Positions 42,179 through 50,428 of a stretch of 64,000 nt of DNA are shown here, in pieces. Position 1 is the stretch's first letter, and each line of letters starts with the position of its first letter. Location: contig NZ_LT629770.1 of assembly GCF_900105335.1 (NCBI RefSeq), forward strand, positions 3,100,001-3,164,000, written 5' to 3'. The notes under the pieces are model-generated. The model saw only the letters and a program-made list of their open reading frames with translations. It was not told where the DNA came from and ran no database searches. Origin of the DNA: Microbacterium paraoxydans (GTDB lineage: Bacteria > Actinomycetota > Actinomycetes > Actinomycetales > Microbacteriaceae). The position numbers and the translations under genes were made by a program.

Positions 42179-43429
42179 TCAGCCAGCAAGCATGAGCTTG
42201 GCGAGGGAGGGGTCGTGACGCTTGCGCAGCTTCACCTTTCCTCCTCCTGTGGGGAGTTGAGTGCCCGATGGGCGCAGCGATGCAGGAATGCCTCTGAGGG
42301 TGGAGGTGTTCTGCAGCACGGCTCGAATACCCTCGGGGTCCTTGGGCTTGAATGGGAAGGCCGCCTCATCCAGCAGTCGCATCAGCTGCCAGCGCGCGCC
42401 GGAGGCTCCGGTCGGCGTCATCACCGGCAGCGTTACAAGGTCCTGTCGAACTGTGCCGTTCTGCGGGAACAGCGCTTGCCAGGTGACGACGCCGATCCTC
42501 GCCGCGGTGGGGTCGCCAGCCATTCCGGGAAACGACCGTACGGCACGCTCGACGGCGCGGGTCACGACCTTGAGGTCGGCGAGAGTGGTGTTGGGCTTGT
42601 CGCGGCGAGGAACGATGACGAAGACCGCCGTCAGACCGGACCATGCCATCGGTCGCTGGTGGAGCAGCTTCGCGAGGCGTCGGACCTTCGCGTCCATACC
42701 CGTGGTGGTAGCCGTGATCTCCACCAGCACCCTCAACCCGTCGGGGCGAATGAGGGTGAGGTCGGCGGCTGATTGTCCGCCGCGCGGGAGATCGGGCGCG
42801 CCCGGTACGGGACGTACGAGCAGTTCCCAGGAGGAGAGCTTCTCGCCGAGCACCATACCTACGTGCCCGTGCTCCGCCATCCGCAGGCCGAACTCCGTGG
42901 CGAGTACGTTGTGCCGCGCATACTGACGAGAAGCGTCCACACCGAGACCAGCGGTGACAGAGAACCACTCAGCCCAACCGAGCACTGACGTCAGATCTTG
43001 CACCGCCGCAGAGTCACCGGCAGGGCGGAGGAGAAGCTGCTCCCGCGGCGGAACGCTGCCCCAAGCGTGACCCCATCGACCGAGGTCGACCAGGCCCGCG
43101 TTCCAGAGCGCGCTTACGAGGCTCGTGCGACCGCGGGTCAGCCCTTCAACATCAGCGAGGGCCTCGACCTGTTCGATGGTCGCGGTTCGCCACTGATCCA
43201 GAACCGCCATAACGCGGAGTACCCGCTCACGATTTCGGGAAGCGAGTACACGTTCGCGTGCGTCCTCCTTCCGCATCCGAAGCCAGGAAGGCGCCGGCTC
43301 GTCGTCAGTGGAGGCCCAGCGACCGAGGGCTCGACCGTGCCATAGCTCGTAGGGATCACCGCGGCGCGAAGTGCGCCGGGGGTGTAGAGGTGTCCGAGAA
43401 GGCAGGGCGGCAAAGTTGACCTCAGTCAT
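42179..43429 (-). CDS. replication-relaxation-like winged-helix protein
   Basis: 416 aa from ATG 43429, which overlaps the stop of the upstream gene. Residues about 75-140 form a winged helix (VLRVMAVLDQWRTATIEQVE, SLVSALWNAGLVDLGRWGH). The region about 215-290 looks like a nuclease-fold core (AADLTLIRPDGLRVLVEITA, then a basic helix DAKVRRLAKLLHQRP). The same order occurs in replication-relaxation family proteins of actinobacterial mobile elements, implicated in plasmid transfer or replication. It lies 3' of the iteron-like region and is transcribed away from it. Confidence 0.5.
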   Translation of the reverse strand: MTEVNFAALPSRTPLHPRRTSRRGDPYELWHGRALGRWASTDDEPAPSWLRMRKEDARERVLASRNRERVLRVMAVLDQWRTATIEQVEALADVEGLTRGRTSLVSALWNAGLVDLGRWGHAWGSVPPREQLLLRPAGDSAAVQDLTSVLGWAEWFSVTAGLGVDASRQYARHNVLATEFGLRMAEHGHVGMVLGEKLSSWELLVRPVPGAPDLPRGGQSAADLTLIRPDGLRVLVEITATTTGMDAKVRRLAKLLHQRPMAWSGLTAVFVIVPRRDKPNTTLADLKVVTRAVERAVRSFPGMAGDPTAARIGVVTWQALFPQNGTVRQDLVTLPVMTPTGASGARWQLMRLLDEAAFPFKPKDPEGIRAVLQNTSTLRGIPASLRPSGTQLPTGGGKVKLRKRHDPSLAKLMLAG

Positions 43430-43967
43430 GCTTGCCCGAAGTCGTCCCGCCGGTAACCCCACGTGCACTGCAGCAGGCCGGCACAGAGGGATAGATCGCT
43501 GGCCGCAAGTGGCAGTCCTCACCCAGGAGGATGTCGAGAGCGATGAGGAGATCGTCACTGTCGCGCGATTCACGCACCAGATCCCGCACACAATCCTTGA
43601 AGCTGGTGCTCGCGTCATCAGCGTGGCCGTCTCCGTTGGCGCCTGTCTTTGAAGACGCGACGAGAGCTGGATCGTCTACCTTCCACGCGCCGTCGGTGGA
43701 CAGTGCCAGGCGAGCTGCCCAGTACGCGCCTTCGTCGGCGGGCGTGTACAGGTCGTAGACACCGGGCGAATTTGGGCGCTCGTAGAGTGGTGCGCTGACT
43801 GTCTCCGACTCACTGCGAGTCTGCGTGCCTGAAGGACGCTGGGGCGCGTCACGGAACGTTTCTGGGTAGATGGCCAGAAGGGTCAGCCTCGCCCCTCGTC
43901 GACTGTAGCCACATCCACAGAGGGCAGCGCCGGGTGCGCGGTCGGCGGGAGGAACTGAATCGGTCAC
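43422..43967 (-). CDS. hypothetical element protein upstream of the replication-relaxation-like gene
   Basis: 181 aa from GTG 43967, with a purine-rich gagtagg upstream. It has Cys residues near both ends (LCGCGYSRRGARL; ACCSARG) that could form a metal site, and an acidic middle (FKDCVRDLVRESRDSDDLLI). Family unknown. Its 3' end overlaps the next gene by 8 bp. The upstream region carries copy 2 of the shared 37-bp motif and, beyond that, the tandem repeats at 44074-44113. Confidence 0.55.
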   Translation of the reverse strand: MTDSVPPADRAPGAALCGCGYSRRGARLTLLAIYPETFRDAPQRPSGTQTRSESETVSAPLYERPNSPGVYDLYTPADEGAYWAARLALSTDGAWKVDDPALVASSKTGANGDGHADDASTSFKDCVRDLVRESRDSDDLLIALDILLGEDCHLRPAIYPSVPACCSARGVTGGTTSGKHD

Positions 43968-44016
43968 GGGTACCTACTCTCATGAGTGCGGTGCAGACGG
44001 TGTCTGCGTTGCGGTA

Positions 44017-44053
44017 CCAAGTACTTCGCCGGGTGACCCCCAAGCTGCTCAGA
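44017..44053 (-). promoter_or_regulatory. shared 37-bp upstream motif, copy 2
   Basis: On the minus strand: tctgagcag, 10 bp, acccggcgaagtacttgg. It differs from copy 1 (8980-9016) at two of 27 fixed positions. It lies 50-86 bp upstream of the gene starting at 43967. Conserved spacing in front of two separate operons argues for a promoter or regulator-binding site. Confidence 0.5.
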
Positions 44054-44073
44054 TTCGACGGATCATTCTCTGG

Positions 44074-44113
44074 GTGACGAAGTGACGAAGTGACGAAGTG
44101 ACGAAGTGACGAT
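44074..44113. repeat. five tandem 8-bp iterons (gtgacgaa)
   Basis: Four exact copies at 44074, 44082, 44090 and 44098, and a fifth with the last base changed at 44106. Inverted copies (ttcgtcac and near matches) follow at 44186-44209. Tandem short repeats of one orientation, with inverted copies across a dyad, are typical of initiator-binding origin regions. Confidence 0.85.
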
Positions 44114-44209
44114 TCGCGGGCTTCCTAGGGTTACCTCTCTAGGAAGAGATCTCTCCTGTAGAGAGGAATGCCCGAAACTCAAGAAACCGTCACTTCGTCA
44201 CTTCGTCAG
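44114..44209. other. dyad and inverted iterons: candidate replication origin or transfer origin
   Basis: Contains cctctcta (44134-44141) paired with tagagagg (44159-44166), the palindrome agagatctct inside its loop (44145-44154), and inverted iterons at 44186-44209. Together with 44074-44113 this is the most repeat-dense non-coding DNA of the element. With a primase-helicase and a polymerase on the same element, an origin is the best guess; oriT is the alternative. Confidence 0.5.
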
Positions 44210-44288
44210 TCACACGTACGGTGACGGACCGCGCATGAAGAAGAGGTATGGGAGTGCGGGCTCCCTAGGCCGGTGGGGAACCGGCTCG

Positions 44289-44316
44289 AACCCCGCCGCG
44301 TCGGAGCGGCGGGGTT
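44289..44316. terminator. GC-rich hairpin upstream of the HEPN-STAND gene end
   Basis: Perfect 11-bp stem aaccccgccgc / gcggcggggtt with loop gtcgga. It lies about 85 bp past the stop of the leftward gene ending at 44403 and insulates it from the origin-like region. Confidence 0.75.
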
Positions 44317-44402
44317 CATTCCCACCCCAGGATGCGCACCACCGTTTCCGCGGCCCAGATAGTCGCGCGGTACTGGTGCGGAGGACGGGACTCTACAGTC
44401 GA

Positions 44403-46838
44403 CTACCTTTTTGTGGGCTGGCTATTTGCGACAAGGTCGCCTCTGGCGTGTTCAAGACTCCGTTGAGTCTCGCTACCGAGCACGTCCCGAAAAACTGCTC
44501 GGTCGAATGCATCGCGTAGCAGCCGCCGCTTGTTGGAGTCGATGAGGCCGCGATGGCGAACAACGAAGACTCCCGTCTGCCTCAGCGCGGCGGAGTGCCG
44601 CATCAGTGCAGAATCTGAGACACGATGCAGCGAGCGAATGGCATGGAGGACGCACTCTGCAGTCACGTTGCAGAGGCGGCTATCGCGCGGATGCTTGTCG
44701 AGGAGGGCCCGTCCCTGGTGGAAGCCCGTCAATGCCTTCGAGAGAGCAGGCTCCGCTTCATGCTCGCGAAGATGATTGTCTGCCCAGCGGCCCCAACTGT
44801 CGACGAGGGCCGTCGTAACGCCCAGGGCCTGGCGATTGCTTGCCCCTTCGAGGGCCATCTCGAGTTCCTCTTGTCCCGCAGCGTACGCTCCGTTCCAGTA
44901 CAGGATTCGGCCGTGTAGGAAATGAGTGTCGGAACAGGGCTCGAGACGGGATGCCTCCTCGGCGTGGGGGAGTGCCCCCGGGGTATCACGAATGTTCCGC
45001 GCGAGCACATCAGCCATCTCATAATGCGCTCGCGCCCGTGATGAGTCGTCCTGCGCGTACGAAAGCGCGGACTGGAGCTGTGAAACGGCGGCTTCGTACT
45101 GAGTCTGCTGCGCCAGCATCCTCGCCCACACGCGGTAGACCTCGGGGAACTCCGGATTGAAGCTGAGTGCTCGTTGCACCTGCACCTCAGCCTTCGAGAA
45201 GTTTCCGGTCTTGGCCAGATTCTCCGCGGACTGCAGCAAGAAGACTGCGGGATTGTCGTTTGAATCTCGCGCGGTGATCTGTGGGTAGCGCCGGCTCTTG
45301 GCGCCATCATCGAGGGCGGCGCGATACTCTCGTTCTCGCTTTCGCACGGTAGACAGGAAGTCCGTGTTGACAGATGGCTTCTGCAGGAACATGCGTGCGG
45401 TTGCGGTAAGGGCGAGACGACCGGCGATGGCGCCCGCGGCGTCGGCTTCAACCAATACAAGCGATCCACGAGTCAGCTCTTGCGTTGCGCGGCGCAGAGA
45501 ATCGACGGACATCTCGGTAAGGACTGCGAACTCGTCGAACGAGATCCCGCGGTCCAACGTTCTGAGGATGTCGAGCACGGCTCGCGAGTCGGTCGTCAGC
45601 GTGTCCACCACGTTCTTGACGCAGAATTCAAGCAACGTGCTCTGGTCACGCAAGGTCTCGAGCGGGATACGTCCGGCCTCGCTCGCCAGTACAAACCATC
45701 GGATCGCGAGAGGACTGTACCGCAGTGCCTTCACCGTATTCTTCGCGGCTACGGGACTCAGGGACGCGAGTGACTTCTGGTTGCGGGCAGCCGCGAACTT
45801 TCGCAACAAAAGTTCGGATTCTGCTTCGTTCAATGGCGGTACGGGGACTGTTCGCTCGAGCTGCCCAATGCCCCACCTGCTGGTGAAGAGATACGTCACT
45901 GACTGCGGCAGAGCATCGTACATCTGGACGATCTCTTCCCCGTGCGCGGACTCCAGGTTGTCGATTATCACAAGCGTCTCGATGCCATCCAGCGCATCGG
46001 ACAACTCCTGCAGCGAGCCGCCGAAGTCTGAATCCAGCCCTCGACCCAGTTCGCGGATCGTACTGTCAACACCACGAATGGCGCTTCTCAGTTCTTCGAC
46101 GCCGTATGCGGTCAACTTCTCGGTCTTGAGCGAAACCCAAAGAATCGCTTCATAGGGATTCTCATCACTGTCAAGCAGTTCGTAGGCCACCTCAAGCGCG
46201 AGAGCCGTCTTGCCGATTCCGCCCTCACCAATGAGAGTCGTTACGGGGTTTCGCCGACGTCTCAGGGTCTCGATGAGCTTGACTCGCAAGTCCTTGCGAC
46301 CGATGAAGCTTGTCTCGTCATAGTCGACCTCAGGAAGATTATGAAGGGTGCGTTCGTTGGGAGCGGATCGCTTCTCGAAGAGGGGCTCCCACGCGGGGTC
46401 ATCTTCGAGTCGCTTCAACACGCTCTTCGTGTTTGGCCAGTGCCGAGAGCGCAGACCGGATAGAAGGTCAACCGAGGTAGTCGGATCAGTGTCGGCCAGG
46501 GGACGCCCATGCATCACGCGATGCCGGATTGGAGTGAGACGCGGCAGAAGGGGCAAGTTGTCGCGGAACTCCGTCATCAGCTCATGCGGCAACAGATCCT
46601 TGTGACGAGCGAGTACGTCGACGGCTGTTTGCAGATCCAAGAAATGCACGGATGCGTTCGAACTACTGTCGGTATCTGCCTCGCGCCGTGTCTCGATCTG
46701 AGTGAGCTCTGCGGCTGTGTAGACTTCCGACTCATCGAGGTGGTCAAGAAGGTAGCGTTCGATGCTTGCGCGAAGATCAGCTTCGAATGCATCGACAAGT
46801 ACGTAAAGGCGCGCACGGCTCATGCGAAGCTCGTTCAA
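44403..46838 (-). CDS. HEPN-STAND NTPase-TPR protein (predicted defence protein)
   Basis: 811 aa. The N-terminus (about 1-150) is helical with PIRHRVMHGRPL, an RxxxxH HEPN motif like that of Swt1-type RNases. An NB-ARC/STAND ATPase follows: Walker A LIGEGGIGKTALALEVA (about 205), Walker B TLVIIDNLES, sensor LFTSRWGIGQL and a winged-helix stretch. The C-terminal 300 residues are TPR-like (AEVQVQRALSFNPEFPEVYR, YEAAVSQLQSALSYAQDD). STAND proteins sense an invader ligand with the repeats and activate an N-terminal effector, here probably an RNase. It is a single-gene unit with about 320 bp upstream. Confidence 0.8.
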   Translation of the reverse strand: MNELRMSRARLYVLVDAFEADLRASIERYLLDHLDESEVYTAAELTQIETRREADTDSSSNASVHFLDLQTAVDVLARHKDLLPHELMTEFRDNLPLLPRLTPIRHRVMHGRPLADTDPTTSVDLLSGLRSRHWPNTKSVLKRLEDDPAWEPLFEKRSAPNERTLHNLPEVDYDETSFIGRKDLRVKLIETLRRRRNPVTTLIGEGGIGKTALALEVAYELLDSDENPYEAILWVSLKTEKLTAYGVEELRSAIRGVDSTIRELGRGLDSDFGGSLQELSDALDGIETLVIIDNLESAHGEEIVQMYDALPQSVTYLFTSRWGIGQLERTVPVPPLNEAESELLLRKFAAARNQKSLASLSPVAAKNTVKALRYSPLAIRWFVLASEAGRIPLETLRDQSTLLEFCVKNVVDTLTTDSRAVLDILRTLDRGISFDEFAVLTEMSVDSLRRATQELTRGSLVLVEADAAGAIAGRLALTATARMFLQKPSVNTDFLSTVRKREREYRAALDDGAKSRRYPQITARDSNDNPAVFLLQSAENLAKTGNFSKAEVQVQRALSFNPEFPEVYRVWARMLAQQTQYEAAVSQLQSALSYAQDDSSRARAHYEMADVLARNIRDTPGALPHAEEASRLEPCSDTHFLHGRILYWNGAYAAGQEELEMALEGASNRQALGVTTALVDSWGRWADNHLREHEAEPALSKALTGFHQGRALLDKHPRDSRLCNVTAECVLHAIRSLHRVSDSALMRHSAALRQTGVFVVRHRGLIDSNKRRLLRDAFDRAVFRDVLGSETQRSLEHARGDLVANSQPTKR

Positions 46839-47159
46839 GATGACCCCCCACTATGTTTAGGCGCCATCATATCGGTGCGTATGACGCTGTTTCGTACCAG
46901 GCGATGGGGCGCACGCAGGCGGAACCATTCAAAGTAAGCGGCTCATGATGAGCAGGATCGATGTGGACAGCGGCATCGGGTGCGAGGGGTTATCACTGGA
47001 CCCGACTTGCTGGTGCGTCGACGACTTAGAGGGATGTTGACGGGCGAGCACGCGCCCTGACGAACATGCTCCGTACTGAATGCCAGAATCCCGCAGTTAC
47101 CCCGTCGCTGCAGGCGGCAGAGATGGCCCGTTGCGCGGCTCAGTGAGATTGCGTTGAAG
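46839..47159. other. intergenic stretch between integrase and HEPN-STAND gene
   Basis: No gene is supported. It should hold the promoter of the HEPN-STAND gene near 46840-46900 (tatgtttaggcgccatcatat) and the 3' end region of the integrase gene. No clear hairpin seen. Confidence 0.4.
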
Positions 47160-48572
47160 TCAATCGTCCAGCTGTCCGGCGAGCTCGTCCGACACCACCA
47201 CGCGCTCTGGGTCAAAGTGTCCTCGAGCCGCCGCGGGGTACACAGTCACGAACGCGCCAGCGCCCAACATGATCTTTCGGCGCTCGGCTACGGACCCGCG
47301 CGCCCAGACCTCACCGTACGTTTCGCCGGTGCGACGCTGCACCGCCGAGATTGTTGGGAGTGCGGTCAGGCGGTCCCGCTCTTCTCCCAGCGTGACCATT
47401 CGGGCGGCCAACCCCATCACGTCGGCTCCGGGGCGGCCCATCGACTCAAGAGTCTGAGCGATGGCATCCAGCACGTTGTCCAACCCTTCGGGGACCACCT
47501 CTTCGCTGATGGTCTCGATGACCTCTACGTCACCCCACGTGTCGAGGAACTGCCGTTCAGCCTCCGCTTCCAGCGGGTTGGCGGTCACCGTCTGGGGCTT
47601 CTCACATTCGCGGCCGCGGTTGCGGGACTGGCACATGTACAGAGGGGAGCGTGTCGGGTGACCAAAGTGTCTTGGAGTCAACGGCATGCCGCAAGACGAG
47701 CAGATCGCCAGCCGTTGCAGAAGCGGCACCCGGCCTCCCTCGGGGAAGCGTGGCTCTTTCGTGTTCACGCTCAACGCGCGCGACAGCGCGTGCCATTCGT
47801 CATCCGTAACGAGGGGTGGCCAGACGACGACAGGTAGCCCGCGGTCATCTCGAACAGCGTCCCCACCCAGCGTGGCGTGTCCGCGAAGAGACCCCCGACG
47901 GAGGATGCGGGAGAGCGACGGTGGTGACCAGTGAGATCCGCGGCGCGACGGAATGCGGTCGGCGTTGAGGCCACGCGTCACCTCTGAGATGCCCTTTCCC
48001 TCCATGACCTCATCCACGACCCGTCGAATGACCTTCGACTCTTCCGGGTGATGCACAAGCGTTCGACCCGCAGTATCGGGGTGAGGTGCGGTGGTGAAGC
48101 CGTAGGGAGGGGGACCTCCCGGCCAACGGCCCACCGTCGGCAGATGCCGACGCATGGAGCGAACTCGCTCGCCGATGGCGGTTGCTTCCAACTCCGCGAA
48201 GACCTGCGCCATCTGAACCATGGCTCTACCCGTTGCGGTCGAAGCATCGAAGTTCTCCGTGGCAGAGACGATGACGAATCCCTCGTCGAGGAGCTGGGAG
48301 ATGTCAGAGACGGATCGCGCCATGCGGTCCAGCCGGGACACCACGACGACGTCCGCCTCGCCCGCGCTGATGCGCCGACGCATCTCATGGATACCTGGCC
48401 GGTCCAGTCTCTTCCGAGTGGCGGACTGGTCTATGTCCTCGATGACGTCTACGAGCTCCCACCCGCGCGCGTCGATCTGCCGGTGGATGTCCTTTCGCTG
48501 GCGCTCAGGCGACGTCGATGCCTCAGTGTCGCGAGAGAGCCGGACGTAGCCGAGCGCGCGGGTGGAAGCCAT
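47160..48572 (-). CDS. large serine integrase
   Basis: 470 aa from ATG 48572, 4 bp after the stop of the MFS gene. The catalytic domain has Ser13 in YVRLSRDTEASTSPERQ, VVSRLDRMARSVSDI and TGRAMVQMAQVFAELEA leading into helix E. The recombinase domain (RWPGGPPPYGF, GISEVTRGLNADRIPSRRGS) follows. The zinc ribbon is CSSCGMPL with MCQSRNRGREC. A coiled-coil stretch closes it. Such enzymes insert DNA at short attB sites within genes, and excise it only with a directionality factor. It lies about 1.6 kb from attR. Confidence 0.95.
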   Translation of the reverse strand: MASTRALGYVRLSRDTEASTSPERQRKDIHRQIDARGWELVDVIEDIDQSATRKRLDRPGIHEMRRRISAGEADVVVVSRLDRMARSVSDISQLLDEGFVIVSATENFDASTATGRAMVQMAQVFAELEATAIGERVRSMRRHLPTVGRWPGGPPPYGFTTAPHPDTAGRTLVHHPEESKVIRRVVDEVMEGKGISEVTRGLNADRIPSRRGSHWSPPSLSRILRRGSLRGHATLGGDAVRDDRGLPVVVWPPLVTDDEWHALSRALSVNTKEPRFPEGGRVPLLQRLAICSSCGMPLTPRHFGHPTRSPLYMCQSRNRGRECEKPQTVTANPLEAEAERQFLDTWGDVEVIETISEEVVPEGLDNVLDAIAQTLESMGRPGADVMGLAARMVTLGEERDRLTALPTISAVQRRTGETYGEVWARGSVAERRKIMLGAGAFVTVYPAAARGHFDPERVVVSDELAGQLDD

Positions 48573-48576
48573 GGGC

Positions 48577-50124
48577 TCAGTGAACCGCAGGGATGCCTTC
48601 GCCCTGCGCGGGCTCCGCGGGCTTGCGAACGAAGAGCGCCAGCAGGACTGCACCCGAGGCGACGATGGCACCAACGAAGAATGCGGTGTGGACGCCGTTA
48701 GCCGTCGCCGTCACCTGGTCAGCGCCCGCGCTCAGCGAAGATGCGAGCGTGACGGACATGAGCGTGACGAAGAGCGCAGTCCCCGCGGCGCCAGCGACCT
48801 GCTGAACTGTCCCCACCACCGCGGAGCCGTGCGGGTACAGGTGAGAGGGAAGTGATCCGAGAGCCGAGGTCATCAGCGGAGTGAACACGAAGCCGAGTCC
48901 GAGGTTCAGCGCCAGGTGCACCGCGATGATCCAGGCGATGCTCGTGCTCTGGTCGAACGTGGCCATACCCCAGAGGGCGCCTGCCGCGATGACCATGCCG
49001 GGGATGACCAGAGGGGTCGGCCCGAACTTGTCGAAGAGGTTCCCGACGACGGGAGCGATGGCACCCATCAGCACGCCGCCCGGTAGGAGCATGAGCCCCA
49101 CCCCGAGAGTGTCGAGCCCGAGCACCTGCTGCAGGTAGATGGGGAGCAGAATGAGCGAACCGAACAGTGCGCTCATCACGATGACAACGAGCCCGACGGC
49201 AAGGCTGAACGACTTGCTCTGGAAGACCCGAAGGTCAAGCAGCGCACCATTGACTTTCTGGAGCTGGAGCTGGCGAAGCACGAACACCGTCAGAGAAACA
49301 GCACCGACGACAATCGGGATCCACACGGGAATCGGAGCGTGACCCGAGGCGGCTTCGCCGATGCTGCTGAGACCATAGATGAGGCCACCGAAGCCAAGCG
49401 CCGAGAGAACCACCGACAGCACGTCGAAGCGAGCGTGAGGGTTTGTCTCCGTGACATTGCGCACCCAAATCAGACCAAGACCGATGGCGAGTAGCGCGAT
49501 AGGGAACATGATCCAGAAGATCGCGTGCCAGGTCAGTGCCTGCAAGATCAGGCCGGACACGGTCGGGCCGACGGCCGGCGCGACAGCGATGACGATGGTG
49601 ATGACACCCATCATGCGTCCGCGGTGACTCGCAGGGACGATGGTGAGCACGGTCGTGAAGAGCAGCGGCATCATCACGCCAGTGCCGAGAGCCTGCACGA
49701 CGCGACCAGCGAGAAGGACCTCGAAGCCGGGCGCCAGCGCCGCGACAAGGGTGCCGAGCGCAAACAGCCCCATCGCGGAGAAGTAGACCTGACGGATGGT
49801 GAATCTGCTGAGCAGGAATCCGGTCAGCGGGATTACCACGGCCATAGTTAAGAGAAAGCCTGTGGTGAGCCACTGACCCACACCAGCGGTGATCCCGAGG
49901 TCCTTCATGATGTCGGTCAGCGCGACGCCCATGGTCGTCTCGTTGAGAATTACGACGAACGCACTGACGACGAGCAGCGCGATGACGGGGCCGGGCTTCG
50001 CGACGCTCTGAGCTGGGACGGACCCGGTCTGAGGGGAGGAGTCTTGGAGGGTCAAGATGGATCCTAAGAGAGAGTTTCTTGCGGTGAGGGAGTTGTCCTG
50101 AAGATCGACGCTACCGGCCATCAA
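48577..50124 (-). CDS. DHA2-family MFS exporter carried by the element (homologue of the interrupted host gene)
   Basis: 515 aa, 14 predicted helices. It starts with a hydrophilic 45-residue N-terminus, then LNETTMGVALTDIMKDLGI (motif D-like) and QWLTTGFLLTMAVVIPLTGF. It aligns along its whole length with the split host exporter; for example ALLDLRVFQSKSFSLA against ALLDLRVFRSANFSLA. At the equivalent of the attB core its codons differ. The dinucleotide is AA (49850-49851) instead of AG, and the Leu codon is the rare TTA. It is in the same orientation as the broken gene and upstream of the integrase in one operon. Confidence 0.95.
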   Translation of the reverse strand: MMAGSVDLQDNSLTARNSLLGSILTLQDSSPQTGSVPAQSVAKPGPVIALLVVSAFVVILNETTMGVALTDIMKDLGITAGVGQWLTTGFLLTMAVVIPLTGFLLSRFTIRQVYFSAMGLFALGTLVAALAPGFEVLLAGRVVQALGTGVMMPLLFTTVLTIVPASHRGRMMGVITIVIAVAPAVGPTVSGLILQALTWHAIFWIMFPIALLAIGLGLIWVRNVTETNPHARFDVLSVVLSALGFGGLIYGLSSIGEAASGHAPIPVWIPIVVGAVSLTVFVLRQLQLQKVNGALLDLRVFQSKSFSLAVGLVVIVMSALFGSLILLPIYLQQVLGLDTLGVGLMLLPGGVLMGAIAPVVGNLFDKFGPTPLVIPGMVIAAGALWGMATFDQSTSIAWIIAVHLALNLGLGFVFTPLMTSALGSLPSHLYPHGSAVVGTVQQVAGAAGTALFVTLMSVTLASSLSAGADQVTATANGVHTAFFVGAIVASGAVLLALFVRKPAEPAQGEGIPAVH

Positions 50125-50191
50125 CGAGCCGATTGTCGCATCTTCAGGAGGACAAGAGGGGAGCGGTGGGGGCGTTCTGCCGCGGAATTCA

Positions 50192-50238
50192 GCCTAGTAA
50201 CGCTGGTGCGTTCGTCAGCATGAACGCGCTCGTCAGCC
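50192..50238. other. attR: right junction of the integrated element
   Basis: The element half (50192-50216, with ctagtaacg at 50194-50202) meets the chromosomal half (50219-50238) at AG 50217-50218. Combining it with attL gives an attP whose 25-bp arms match at 17 of 25 dyad positions and an attB whose 20-bp arms match at 13 of 20. The AG is in the centre of both. Confidence 0.8.
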
Positions 50239-50428
50239 ACTGCCCGAGCTCGGGCGGGATGCCGAGATCGGTGTTCAGGTGCGGGATCGCGATGCCCATC
50301 GTCGTCTCGTTGAGGATGGCGACGAAGGCGGCGACGAGCAGCAGCCAGATGACCCGCATGTCCTCGCGGGGGATGCCCCCGCTCGATGCGGGGGGCGTCG
50401 TGATGGAGCCGGTATCGACGGCAGACAT
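50217..50428 (-). pseudogene. MFS drug exporter, 5' portion of the gene split by the element
   Basis: The original start is probably ATG 50428, with ggagg 6 bp upstream (MSAVDTGSITTPPASSG). The fragment encodes helix 1 (VIWLLLVAAFVAILNETTMG) and half of helix 2 up to QWLTSAFM. Beyond the junction it reads NAPALLG and stops at 50189. Joined to 724-1989 it gives a protein of about 491 aa in one frame. Confidence 0.85.

Larger units (their letters stand above)
1988..50218. mobile_element. 48.2 kb integrative element with serine integrase, own replication genes, metal/redox and defence cargo
   Basis: The limits are set by the two halves of one MFS gene and by the shared agcatgaa core. Hallmarks are a large serine integrase next to the right end (47160-48572), a gp3-like directionality factor (8329-8949), a family A DNA polymerase, a P4-type primase-helicase, a sigma-like protein and an iteron-like repeat cluster. 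No phage structural genes, terminase, FtsK/TraB-type or type IV secretion genes are visible. It is therefore better described as an integrative, probably self-replicating element or satellite than as an intact prophage or conjugative element. Cargo genes include metal efflux, copper handling, lipoprotein processing, cytochrome c maturation, an ABC-3C system and HEPN proteins. Confidence 0.85.

Noticed and set aside
44074..44209. CRISPR-like array
   Set aside because: Repeats are 8 bp, directly adjacent without spacers, and partly inverted; no cas genes nearby.
44226..44316. tRNA-like fold around gctcgaaccccgccgc
   Set aside because: No complete cloverleaf or anticodon arm can be drawn; the segment is better explained as a terminator hairpin.
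48048..48701. 217-codon plus-strand frame opposite the integrase
   Set aside because: Shadow of a clear serine recombinase; no start context or motif.
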